Shown here: positions 15,705-23,371 of the stretch, piece after piece
Layout of the letters: every line of letters begins with the position of its first letter
Position numbering within the stretch: the stretch's first letter is position 1
Assembly: GCA_035644935.1 (NCBI GenBank)
Contig: DASQNO010000014.1
Span: 1-44,452 of the forward strand
DNA length: 44,452 nucleotides
Source of the DNA: CADCVW01 sp035644935
GTDB taxonomy: Bacteria; Pseudomonadota; Alphaproteobacteria; Sphingomonadales; Sphingomonadaceae
Direction: 5' to 3'
Position numbers and translations under genes: made by a program
The notes under the pieces: generated by a model
What the model saw: only the letters and a program-made list of their open reading frames with translations
The model's database searches: none
Told to the model about the DNA's origin: nothing

Positions 15705-17223
15705 ATCCTTCTACATCTCAACGGCGATCAGCTACCCCAACGGCCCGCCGCACATCGGCCACGCCTACGAAGCGATCGCCGCCGACGTCATCGCCCGGCA
15801 CAAGCGGGCGCAGGGCTTCGACGTCTTTTTTCAGACGGGCACCGACGAACACGGGCTCAAGATGTCGCAGGCCGCGCGCGACCGCGGCGTCGAACCGCAG
15901 GCGCTTGCGGACGAGATGTCCGCGCTGTTCCGCGACATGGCCGACCGGCTGGACGTCAGCTACGATCGCTTCATCCGCACCACCGAACCCGCGCATCACC
16001 GTGCCAGCGAGGCGATCTGGGACGCCATGGCGGCGCGCGGCGACATCTATCTCGGGCGCTACGAAGGCTGGTACTCGGTCCGCGACGAGGCCTTCTACGA
16101 TGAAAAGGAACTGACGGGGGAAGGGAACGCGCGCCTGTCACCGCAGGGCACTGCCGTCGAGTGGACGGTGGAGGAAAGCTGGTTCTTCCGCCTGTCCGCC
16201 TACGCGCAGCCGCTCTTGGAGCACATCGAGGCCAATCCCGACTTCATCCGTCCGGAGGCGCGCCGCAACGAAGTGCTGGGCTTCATCCGCGGCGGCCTGT
16301 CGGACCTGTCGATCTCGCGCACCAGCTTCGACTGGGGCGTCCGCGTACCCGGGTCGGACGCGCACGTCATGTACGTCTGGGTCGATGCGCTGACCAATTA
16401 CCTCACCGGCGCCGGCTATCCCGACGATGTGGAACGCATGGCGCGGTTCTGGCCCGCCGATCTGCACCTGATCGGCAAGGATATCGTGCGATTTCACGCC
16501 GTTTACTGGCCCGCGTTCCTGCTTTCCGCCGGTTTGGCGCTGCCGAAATGCGTTTATGGCCACGGTTTTCTGCTTCAGCGCGGCGAGAAGATGTCCAAGA
16601 GCCGCGGCAACGTCGTCGACCCGCTCGACCTCGCGGACCGCTACGGTGTCGATAATCTTCGTTATTTCCTACTGCGGGAGGTCAGCTTCGGTCAGGACGG
16701 CAGCTACAGCGACGACGCCATCGTGGCGCGCTGCAACGCCGAGCTCGCCAACAGCTTCGGCAACCTGGTGCAGCGCACCTTGTCCATGATTCACAAGAAC
16801 TTGGGCGGCATCCTTCCCATCCGGCCTCCACATTCCGAAGGCCAAGCCATCCTCGACCTCGTCGCCACCGCCTGCCAGCGCGTCAACACTGAGATGGACA
16901 GCTATCACTTCTCGCACGCTCTCGAATCCTGGATGACCGCCGTCTTCGCCTGCAACCAGTTCGTCGACACCGAAGCGCCCTGGGCGCTGCGCAAAACCGA
17001 CCCCGATCGCATGGCCGCCGTGCTCGGCACGCTGTTCCGCGCGATCCGCGATTTGGCCGCCACGGTCGCGCCCGTCGTGCCCCGCGCCACCGATACGCTA
17101 CTGACCGCGATGGGGGCGAAGGGCTCCGGGGGAGCTGGCTGGTACGAGACGCTGGCCGGGTCCGACTTCCGCTTGGCCGCGCCCGTTCCCATCTTCCCGC
17201 GGTTGGACCCGCCGGAAGCGTAG
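15691..17223 (+). CDS. metG: Methionyl-tRNA synthetase, zinc-free short form
   Basis: Charges tRNA-Met with methionine. The class I signatures are present: the HIGH motif in 'YPNGPPHIGHAYEA' (residues 21-24) and KMSKS in 'RGEKMSKSRGN'. At 510 residues it ends after the anticodon-binding helical domain and lacks the C-terminal tRNA-binding appendix. The connective-peptide region (about residues 118-165) contains no CxxC knuckles, so it is the zinc-less type common in alphaproteobacteria. The ATG at 15691, with GACGAGG just upstream, is chosen over an in-frame TTG at 15664. Confidence 0.95.
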   Translation: MRVAESFYISTAISYPNGPPHIGHAYEAIAADVIARHKRAQGFDVFFQTGTDEHGLKMSQAARDRGVEPQALADEMSALFRDMADRLDVSYDRFIRTTEPAHHRASEAIWDAMAARGDIYLGRYEGWYSVRDEAFYDEKELTGEGNARLSPQGTAVEWTVEESWFFRLSAYAQPLLEHIEANPDFIRPEARRNEVLGFIRGGLSDLSISRTSFDWGVRVPGSDAHVMYVWVDALTNYLTGAGYPDDVERMARFWPADLHLIGKDIVRFHAVYWPAFLLSAGLALPKCVYGHGFLLQRGEKMSKSRGNVVDPLDLADRYGVDNLRYFLLREVSFGQDGSYSDDAIVARCNAELANSFGNLVQRTLSMIHKNLGGILPIRPPHSEGQAILDLVATACQRVNTEMDSYHFSHALESWMTAVFACNQFVDTEAPWALRKTDPDRMAAVLGTLFRAIRDLAATVAPVVPRATDTLLTAMGAKGSGGAGWYETLAGSDFRLAAPVPIFPRLDPPEA

Positions 17224-17224
17224 C

Positions 17225-18001
17225 ATGTTCGTCGACAGCCACTGCCACCTGAACTACCCGGGCCTGGCCAAGGACCAGAACGCCGTCATGGAGCGTGCCC
17301 GCGCCGCGGGCGTGTGCGCCGTTCTCAACATCGCAACCAGAGCCGGCGAATGGGATGCGATCGCCGCGACCGCGGAAAGGTTCCCGGACGTTTGGGCAAC
17401 CATCGGCGTCCACCCGCACGACGCCGATGCGCACGCCGACGTAACCGCCGACATGCTGCTCGACCGCTCCGGGCACCCGCGGATCGTCGGCATTGGCGAG
17501 ACCGGGCTCGACTTCCACTACGACCATTCCGACCGTGAGCGGCAGCGCCACAACTTCCGCGTCCACATCGCCGCCGCGCGGGCAAGCGGGCTTCCCATCA
17601 TCGTCCACACGCGCGACGCCGAGGACGACACTGCCGCCATCCTGCGCGAGGAGATGGAGGAGGGGGCGTTCACCGGTGTGATCCATTGCTTCACGGCCAG
17701 CGCGGCGTTCGCCCGGCTTGCGCTCGACCTTGGCTTCTACATCTCGTTCTCGGGTATTGTAACTTTCCGCAATGCTCGCGATTTGCAGGGGATCGCGCGC
17801 ACGGTGCCTGCCGACCGTCTGCTGATCGAGACCGACGCGCCCTTCCTCGCCCCCGTTCCGCATCGGGGACGCCCGTGCGAACCCGCGTTCGTCGCGGACA
17901 CCGCCGCGAGCTTGGCCGGGTTGCGGGGGGAGAGCATCGCCGAACTTGCAAGGGCCACCTCCGACAACTTCTACCGCCTGTTCACGAAGGCGGCGCGTTG
18001 A
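17225..18001 (+). CDS. TatD family metal-dependent hydrolase/DNase
   Basis: A 258-residue TIM-barrel amidohydrolase-like protein. Family ligands are all visible: HxH in 'FVDSHCHLNY' (His6, His8), Glu in 'IVGIGETGLDFHY', His in 'PIIVHTRDA', His in 'GVIHCFTA' and Asp in 'LLIETDAPFLAP'. TatD proteins have 3'-5' exonuclease or D-aminoacyl-tRNA deacylase activities; the exact substrate cannot be read from sequence. It follows metG by one base and its stop overlaps the next gene's TTG start (TTGA), forming one transcription unit from tmk onward. Confidence 0.92.
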   Translation: MFVDSHCHLNYPGLAKDQNAVMERARAAGVCAVLNIATRAGEWDAIAATAERFPDVWATIGVHPHDADAHADVTADMLLDRSGHPRIVGIGETGLDFHYDHSDRERQRHNFRVHIAAARASGLPIIVHTRDAEDDTAAILREEMEEGAFTGVIHCFTASAAFARLALDLGFYISFSGIVTFRNARDLQGIARTVPADRLLIETDAPFLAPVPHRGRPCEPAFVADTAASLAGLRGESIAELARATSDNFYRLFTKAAR

Positions 18002-18762
18002 AGGTTCGCGTGCTGGGATGCGGAACGTCGTCCGGCGTGCCGCGTATCGGCAATGAATGGGGCGCCTGCGACCCGCAGGAGCCGCGCAACCGGCGGCTTC
18101 GTGTCTCGATCATCGTGGAATTCGTCGGCGCCCGCATTTTGGTCGACACCGGACCCGATCTTCGCGAGCAATTGCTAGCCGCCGAGATCGACGAGATAGA
18201 TGCGATCATCTGGACGCACGATCACGCCGATCACTGCCATGGCATCGACGATGTCCGGCAGCTGTTCCACAAGCGCGGTGGGCCGCTCCCCGGCTACGCA
18301 CGCCCGGCGACACTGGCCGCTCTTCACGCGAAATTCGGCTACAGCTTCGAGGGGAACCAGGGTTATCCGCCAACCGTGGCGGCGGCATCGTTGCCGGACA
18401 GGCTCCCGTTGGGTGGGGGCGAGATTCACGTCGTGGATCAGCCGCACGGCTCGATCACCAGCGCGGGGCTGGTCTTCGAGGAACACGGCAGGCGTTTCGT
18501 CTATGCCACGGACTTCAATATCATGACGGACGAGATGAAGGCTGCTTATCGAGGCGCAGACCTTTGGATCGTCGACACGCTGCGCCGCGCTCCGCACCCG
18601 ACGCACCCCCATCTCGACGAGGCGTTGGCCTGGATCGAAGAACTGAAGCCCGCGGCGGCGCTGCTGACGCACATGGACCATTCGATGGACTACCGGCAGC
18701 TTTGCGCGACGCTGCCCGCGCATGTCCGCCCAGCCTATGACGGGCAGGAGATCGTGCTGTGA
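17998..18762 (+). CDS. MBL-fold metallo-hydrolase (PhnP-like)
   Basis: 254 residues. The N terminus reads 'KVRVLGCGTSSGVPRIG', the two-metal site is 'THDHADHCHGIDD', and further ligands lie in 'VYATDFNIM' and 'LTHMDHSMDY'. The fold and opening resemble PhnP-type cyclic phosphodiesterases and RNase Z relatives. The natural substrate is unknown. The start is placed at the TTG at 17998, which overlaps the tatD stop and lies immediately before the conserved first strand. The pairing metG-tatD-MBL hydrolase is common in alphaproteobacteria (from memory). Confidence 0.85.
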   Translation: MKVRVLGCGTSSGVPRIGNEWGACDPQEPRNRRLRVSIIVEFVGARILVDTGPDLREQLLAAEIDEIDAIIWTHDHADHCHGIDDVRQLFHKRGGPLPGYARPATLAALHAKFGYSFEGNQGYPPTVAAASLPDRLPLGGGEIHVVDQPHGSITSAGLVFEEHGRRFVYATDFNIMTDEMKAAYRGADLWIVDTLRRAPHPTHPHLDEALAWIEELKPAAALLTHMDHSMDYRQLCATLPAHVRPAYDGQEIVL

Positions 18763-19331
18763 ACGCCGACACGATCGCCAGCTCGTCCTACTACATCCTG
18801 CTGCTGGTGTTGCTGGTCAGCGCTGGCGCCGTGCGGCGGCTGCCAATCAAGCGTACGCTGGCGATGATCCTCGGCTGGGTGGCGATCTTCGCCGTCGGCT
18901 TCGTGCTCGTCAGCGTCAAGGACGACGTGAGCGACGTGCTCGTCGGCCGCGCCAGCGACACCGCGGTGGCAGACGGCAGCGTGGTGCGCATTCCGATTTC
19001 CGGTGACGGGCATTTCTGGGTCGACGCGCGGATCAACGGTGCGCCGGTACGGCTGATGGTTGACAGCGGAGCCACGGTGACGACCTTGTCGCCGACGACG
19101 GCGCGCGCCGCCGGCATCGAACCGTCGGGGCTGCCGGTGCTAGTCGGCACCGCGAACGGCACGATCCAGATCCGCCGCGGCCGTGCCGAACGCTTCGAGG
19201 TCGGCACCATCGTGCGGGAGGATCTTTCCGTGCACCTGGCGAACGAGGACTTCGACGTCGTCGGCATGAACTTCCTTGGGAAGCTCACTAGGTGGTCCGT
19301 GGAAGGGCGTTGGCTCATCCTGCAGCCGTAA
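18759..19331 (+). CDS. Membrane-anchored retroviral-type aspartic protease (TIGR02281-like)
   Basis: A 190-residue protein with two N-terminal membrane helices (about residues 10-25 and 33-52), then a single-lobe aspartyl protease domain facing the periplasm. The active-site motif is DSGAT in 'VRLMVDSGATVTTLSP', followed by 'IEPSGLPVLVGTANG', and the closing hydrophobic motif 'FDVVGMNFLG'. One copy of the motif implies action as a dimer, as in retroviral proteases. The GTG start overlaps the upstream stop. Its substrate is unknown. Alternative label: clan AA aspartic protease. Confidence 0.82.
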   Translation: MNADTIASSSYYILLLVLLVSAGAVRRLPIKRTLAMILGWVAIFAVGFVLVSVKDDVSDVLVGRASDTAVADGSVVRIPISGDGHFWVDARINGAPVRLMVDSGATVTTLSPTTARAAGIEPSGLPVLVGTANGTIQIRRGRAERFEVGTIVREDLSVHLANEDFDVVGMNFLGKLTRWSVEGRWLILQP

Positions 19332-19343
19332 ACGGAAGAAACT

Positions 19344-19360
19344 TACATAATGTATATTAT
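19344..19360. promoter_or_regulatory. AT-rich palindromic site before mazG
   Basis: A 17-base AT-only-like patch in strongly GC-rich surroundings. TACAT-A-ATGTA (19344-19354) is an exact palindrome and overlaps ATAAT-GTAT-ATTAT (19347-19360). It sits 24 bases before the mazG ATG, so it could be a -10 region, an operator, or both. No regulator gene is adjacent to suggest which protein binds. Confidence 0.4.
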
Positions 19361-19383
19361 CAGACTTGGAGAATGGCAGAGGA

Positions 19384-20142
19384 ATGTCGGGTGACGCTCT
19401 CTCCGGATTGCGGCGGCTCGTCGCGATCATGCATCGTCTGCGCGATCCGGTCGCCGGCTGCGAGTGGGACATCGCGCAAACCTTCGCCACGATCGCGCCT
19501 TATACGATCGAGGAGGCCTACGAAGTCGCGGACGCGATCGCGCGTCAGGATTTGCCTGCGCTGGTAGACGAACTCGGCGACCTGCAACTTCAGGTCGTCT
19601 TCCACGCCACCATCGCTGAGCAAGCCGGACAGTTCACGCTCGCCGACGTTCTGGCAGGTGTTTGCGACAAGCTGGAGCGCCGGCACCCGCACATCTTCGG
19701 TGACGGGCCAACGCCGGGTTGGGAGGAACTGAAGGCGGCCGAACGTACGGCGCTGGCCGACAGCTCGGCTCTGGCCGGCATCCCCGTTGGTGCGCCGGCG
19801 CTGATGCGCGCGCAAAAGTTGCAGGCGCGCGCCGCACGGATCGGGTTCGACTGGCCCGACGCCTTGGGCGCCCGCGATAAAGTGGTGGAGGAACTCGCGG
19901 AGGTGGACGCGGCTGCGAGCGAAGACGAGCGCCGGGACGAAGTCGGCGACCTCCTCTTTGCCGCCGTCAACCTGGCGCGAAAGCACGGCGTCGATGCGGA
20001 AGACGCGCTGCGACAGGCTTCCCGCAAGTTCGAGAGCAGGTTCCGCTGGATGGAGGCCGCCGAGCCCGGCCTCGCATCCAAGTCGCTGGATGAGCAGGAA
20101 GAGCTTTGGCAGCGTGCCAAGGTCGCGCTCCGATCAGTCTGA
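19384..20142 (+). CDS. mazG: Nucleoside triphosphate pyrophosphohydrolase MazG
   Basis: Hydrolyses (d)NTPs to monophosphates and pyrophosphate; a house-cleaning and stress-modulating enzyme. 252 residues with two MazG domains. The N-terminal one has 'LRDPVAGCEWDIAQTFATI', 'EEAYEVADAI' and 'ELGDLQLQVVFHA', with acidic Mg-binding residues. The second has 'RIGFDWPDALGARDKVVEEL' and 'EVGDLLFAAVNLAR'. The ATG at 19384 with AGAGGA upstream is preferred over a TTG six codons earlier. Its 3' end overlaps convergent hflX by 9 bases. Confidence 0.92.
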   Translation: MSGDALSGLRRLVAIMHRLRDPVAGCEWDIAQTFATIAPYTIEEAYEVADAIARQDLPALVDELGDLQLQVVFHATIAEQAGQFTLADVLAGVCDKLERRHPHIFGDGPTPGWEELKAAERTALADSSALAGIPVGAPALMRAQKLQARAARIGFDWPDALGARDKVVEELAEVDAAASEDERRDEVGDLLFAAVNLARKHGVDAEDALRQASRKFESRFRWMEAAEPGLASKSLDEQEELWQRAKVALRSV

Positions 20143-21435
20143 CTGCGACTGAAAGCGCGCGAGGTCCGCATCGGCCAAGCGCACTGTCACCGTGGTCTCG
20201 GTTTCGCCGACATCCGCCTCGATCACCTCGCCATTGTAATGAAGCCACGCGAGCTTGGCCCCCGCGCCGGTGGGCACCGTCAGGCGACGCACTTGGCCGC
20301 CCGCCTGCAGTTTGGAGGTGAGAAGTCGTAGCAGTGCATCGACACCCTCCCCCGTTTCGGCGCTGAGCACCGCAACGTCGTCACGCCGCGCCGCCTCCGT
20401 CCGCAACGCGTCCGTGGCGTCCTGGTCCAGCAGGTCGGTCTTGTTCCAAACCTCCACCAACGGTGGTGCTTCCTCCCCTGCCGCGCCGATGCTCTTCAGA
20501 ACCTCAATTACATCAGCCATCTGCGCGTTGGTATCCGGATGTGCGACATCGCGGACGTGGACGATCAAATCGGCGGCCGTTACCTCTTCCAGCGTGGCCC
20601 GGAATGCGGCAACCAATTGGGTCGGCAGGTTCGACACGAACCCCACGGTGTCGGACAGGATCGCCTTGTCGAAGCCGGGCAGCGCCATGTCGCGCATCGT
20701 CGGGTCGAGCGTCGCGAACAGCAGGTCCTCCGCCATGACATGCGCGCCGGTCAGCCGGTTGAAGAGCGTCGACTTGCCTGCGTTTGTGTAGCCCACCAGC
20801 GCAATTACCGGCCACGGCGCCTTCTTGCGGCGCGCGCGGTGCAGCGTGCGGGTGCGCGCGGTTTGTTCGAGTTCACGGCGGATTTTGGCCATGCGGTCGC
20901 GGATCAGGCGGCGATCGGCCTCGATCTGCGTTTCGCCAGGACCGCCGAGGAAGCCGAAGCCGCCGCGCTGCCGCTCCAGATGGGTCCAGCTGCGCACGAG
21001 CCGCCCGGCCTGGTAATCCAGATGCGCCAACTCGACCTGCATGCGCCCTTCCGCGGTGGCGGCACGCTCCCCGAAGATCTCCAGGATGAGGCCGGTGCGA
21101 TCGATCACCTTGGCCTTGAGCGCCTCTTCCAGGTTCTTCTGCTGAACCGCCGTGATCGGCGCGTCCACGACGACCAGTTCCGCCTCATGCGCGGCGACGT
21201 CGTTGGCGATCGCCTCGACCTGACCCTTGCCCATAAGCGTGGAGGCGCGCGGCTCGCGCACCCTCACCAGCTTGCGCTCTACGACCTGGACACCGATCGC
21301 CGCCGCAAGGCCCGCCGCCTCGTCCAGTCGCGCTTCGCTGGATCGGCCGGGCTCTTCGCGCAGTTGCGGAAGTATCACCAACGCCCGGGCGCCGCGCGTC
21401 ACGCCGTCGGCATCGTTGCGCGCGAACCCGCTCAC
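20134..21435 (-). CDS. hflX: Ribosome-associated GTPase HflX
   Basis: 433-residue GTPase that binds and splits stalled ribosomes, notably after heat stress. The HflX N-terminal domain carries 'STLMGKGQVEAIA' and 'VVVDAPITAVQQKNLE'; a helical linker 'GPGETQIEADRRLIRDRMAKI' follows, then the GTPase core: G1 'GYTNAGKST', G3 in 'LSDTVGFVSNLP' and G4 'NKTD'. The GTG start overlaps the hfq stop (GTGA), so hfq and hflX are co-translated. The same pairing is present in E. coli (hfq-hflX). Confidence 0.95.
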   Translation of the reverse strand: MSGFARNDADGVTRGARALVILPQLREEPGRSSEARLDEAAGLAAAIGVQVVERKLVRVREPRASTLMGKGQVEAIANDVAAHEAELVVVDAPITAVQQKNLEEALKAKVIDRTGLILEIFGERAATAEGRMQVELAHLDYQAGRLVRSWTHLERQRGGFGFLGGPGETQIEADRRLIRDRMAKIRRELEQTARTRTLHRARRKKAPWPVIALVGYTNAGKSTLFNRLTGAHVMAEDLLFATLDPTMRDMALPGFDKAILSDTVGFVSNLPTQLVAAFRATLEEVTAADLIVHVRDVAHPDTNAQMADVIEVLKSIGAAGEEAPPLVEVWNKTDLLDQDATDALRTEAARRDDVAVLSAETGEGVDALLRLLTSKLQAGGQVRRLTVPTGAGAKLAWLHYNGEVIEADVGETETTVTVRLADADLARFQSQSD

Positions 21436-21926
21436 GAGTTCGCTCCCACTGCAGGCTCATCCTCGGGCTCGTCCTGCAGCGACACGGGGTTGACAGGCTG
21501 CACGGTCGAGATCGCGTGCTTGTAGACCAGCTGCGCCAGCCCTTCCCGCTCGAGCAGCAGGCAGAACAGATCGAACGCGACCACGCGGCCCTGCAGCATG
21601 ACACCGTTGACCAGGAACATCGTCACCGGCTCCCCCGCCCGCTGCACGGCGGAAAGAAAGACCTCCTGAAGGTTGCCCGATTTGCGCGCTTCGGCGGCGG
21701 GCAGCGCCAAGTCGGACATCGCGTGACCGGGCATGATCGTCGAGATCGCGTGCTTGTAGATCAACTGCGCCTGCCCGTCGCGCCGCAGCAGCACGGAAAA
21801 ATTATCAAACCACGTGATGATACCCTGGAGCTTGACGCCCTTGACCAGGAACATGGTGACCGGTGTCTTGTTGCGGCGCAGCGCGTTCAGGAAGATATCC
21901 TGCAGATTGTTGACCTTATCGGCCAT
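21432..21926 (-). CDS. hfq: Tandem-fused (double-domain) RNA chaperone Hfq
   Basis: RNA chaperone that matches small RNAs to mRNAs. This protein is 164 residues and contains two complete Sm/Hfq domains in one chain (about residues 6-66 and 84-144), joined by an Ala-rich linker and followed by an acidic tail. Both domains end with 'YKHAIST' (residues 57-63 and 135-141). Repeat 1 keeps N14, R17, R18 and K32, equal to E. coli N13, R16, R17, K31. Repeat 2 has S92, Q95, R96 and M110 at these places, so its rim and part of its distal face are changed. Both repeats have Phe where E. coli has Tyr25. A ring of three such chains would give the usual six Sm folds (inference). GAAGGA precedes the ATG. 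Confidence 0.95.
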   Translation of the reverse strand: MADKVNNLQDIFLNALRRNKTPVTMFLVKGVKLQGIITWFDNFSVLLRRDGQAQLIYKHAISTIMPGHAMSDLALPAAEARKSGNLQEVFLSAVQRAGEPVTMFLVNGVMLQGRVVAFDLFCLLLEREGLAQLVYKHAISTVQPVNPVSLQDEPEDEPAVGANS

Positions 21927-21990
21927 TTCTCGTGTCCTTCAGGGGATTTCGTCAGCTGCTGATATGGGGACGCACCGGGCCGGTGTAAGG

Positions 21991-23370
21991 TCAGTCGTCC
22001 TCGCGCGGCTCGCCCAGCCCCAATGCCTTCAGCTTTCGGTGCAGAGCGGAACGCTCCATGCCGATGAAGCTCGCGGTGCGGGAGATGTTCCCTGAAAAGC
22101 GTCGAATCTGCACGCGCAGATACTCCCGCTCGAACGACTCACGTGCCTCGCGCAGCGGCGTGCCCATGATCGTCATCGACCCGCTGGCGCCGCCGCCCTC
22201 CCCGCCGCCGACGATCTCGGACGGCAGCATGTCCACGTCAATGCGCCCGATCCGGTCGCCAGGCGCCAGGATGATCGTGCGCTCGACAATGTTGCGCAGT
22301 TGGCGAACGTTGCCCGGCCAGTCGAACGCCTGCAGTGCGGCCATTGCGTCGTCCGACACCTCCGGATTTCCGACGCGCCGGTCGGATCCGTAGCGCGCCG
22401 CGAAGTGCTTCACGAGGTGGGGGATGTCCTCACGGCGCTCGAGCAGCGGCGGGATGCGCACGGGAACGACGTTGAGCCGGTAGTAGAGGTCCTCGCGAAA
22501 GCGTTCCCCGGCGATCTCTTCCGCCAGGTCGCGAGAGGTTGCCGAAAGCACCCGCACGTCGACCTTGACGAGCCGCTGCCCGCCCACGCGCAGGAAACTC
22601 TGCTCCGTCAGCACGCGCAGGATCTTGCCTTGCGTCGGCAGCGGCATGTCGGCGATCTCGTCCAGGAACAGCGTCCCGCCATGCGCCTGCTCGAGCAGGC
22701 CCGGCCGCACAGCTCCGTCGTCGCTTTCGGTGCCGAACAGCTCGGCTTCCACCCGATCGGGCGCCATCCGCGCCGCGCTGACGACGGTGAACGGCGCCGC
22801 GGCACGCGGGCTCCATTCGTGCAGCATGCGCGCGGCGACTTCCTTGCCGACGCCCGCCGGGCCGCTGATCAGCACCCGGCTGCCCGTCGCGGCGACGCGC
22901 TTCAAGGTCGCGCGGACGTTGTTGATTGCGACCGAGGTCCCCGTCAGCTCGTCCCCGCCGCCATATTGCGCCTTCAGGCTGGCGTTCTCGCGCTTGAGGC
23001 GGTCGGTTTCCGTGGCGCGCGCGACGAGGTGGAGCAGCTTGCCCGCCTCAAAGGGCTTTTCGATGAAGTCGACCGCCCCCTGCCGGATCGCCGCCACGGC
23101 CGTGTCGAGGTTGCCGTGTCCTGAGATCATCAGAACGGGGAGGCTGGGGTCCCGCCGTTTGATCTCGGCGAGCAGCTCCAGGCCGTCGAGCTTGGACCCG
23201 GCCAGCCACACGTCGAGCAAGACGAGCGACGGGCGCCGCTCGGCCATGGCTTCCAGCGCGCCGCTGCTGTCCGCCGCCATGCGCGCGGAATAGCCCTCAT
23301 CCTCGAGCACGCCCGCGACGAGCTCGCGGATGTCCCGTTCGTCGTCCACAACCAAGACGTCCAACGCCAT
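21991..23370 (-). CDS. ntrX: NtrX response regulator lacking the GAFTGA loop
   Basis: 459-residue NtrC-family regulator paired with NtrY. The receiver domain (1-120) has the phospho-acceptor Asp53 in 'SLVLLDVWLAG' and Lys105. The AAA+ domain (about 140-375) has Walker A 'GPAGVGKE' (170-177) and Walker B 'GGTLFLDEIADMP'. A Fis-type DNA-binding helix-turn-helix closes it ('NISRTASFIGMERSALHRKL'). Between 'ELFG' and 'GLLEQAHGG' the usual GAFTGA loop that touches sigma-54 is replaced by TESDDGAVRP. The protein should therefore bind ATP and DNA but not activate sigma-54 promoters in the classic way. It begins one base after the ntrY stop. Confidence 0.9.
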   Translation of the reverse strand: MALDVLVVDDERDIRELVAGVLEDEGYSARMAADSSGALEAMAERRPSLVLLDVWLAGSKLDGLELLAEIKRRDPSLPVLMISGHGNLDTAVAAIRQGAVDFIEKPFEAGKLLHLVARATETDRLKRENASLKAQYGGGDELTGTSVAINNVRATLKRVAATGSRVLISGPAGVGKEVAARMLHEWSPRAAAPFTVVSAARMAPDRVEAELFGTESDDGAVRPGLLEQAHGGTLFLDEIADMPLPTQGKILRVLTEQSFLRVGGQRLVKVDVRVLSATSRDLAEEIAGERFREDLYYRLNVVPVRIPPLLERREDIPHLVKHFAARYGSDRRVGNPEVSDDAMAALQAFDWPGNVRQLRNIVERTIILAPGDRIGRIDVDMLPSEIVGGGEGGGASGSMTIMGTPLREARESFEREYLRVQIRRFSGNISRTASFIGMERSALHRKLKALGLGEPREDD

Positions 23371-23371
23371 T

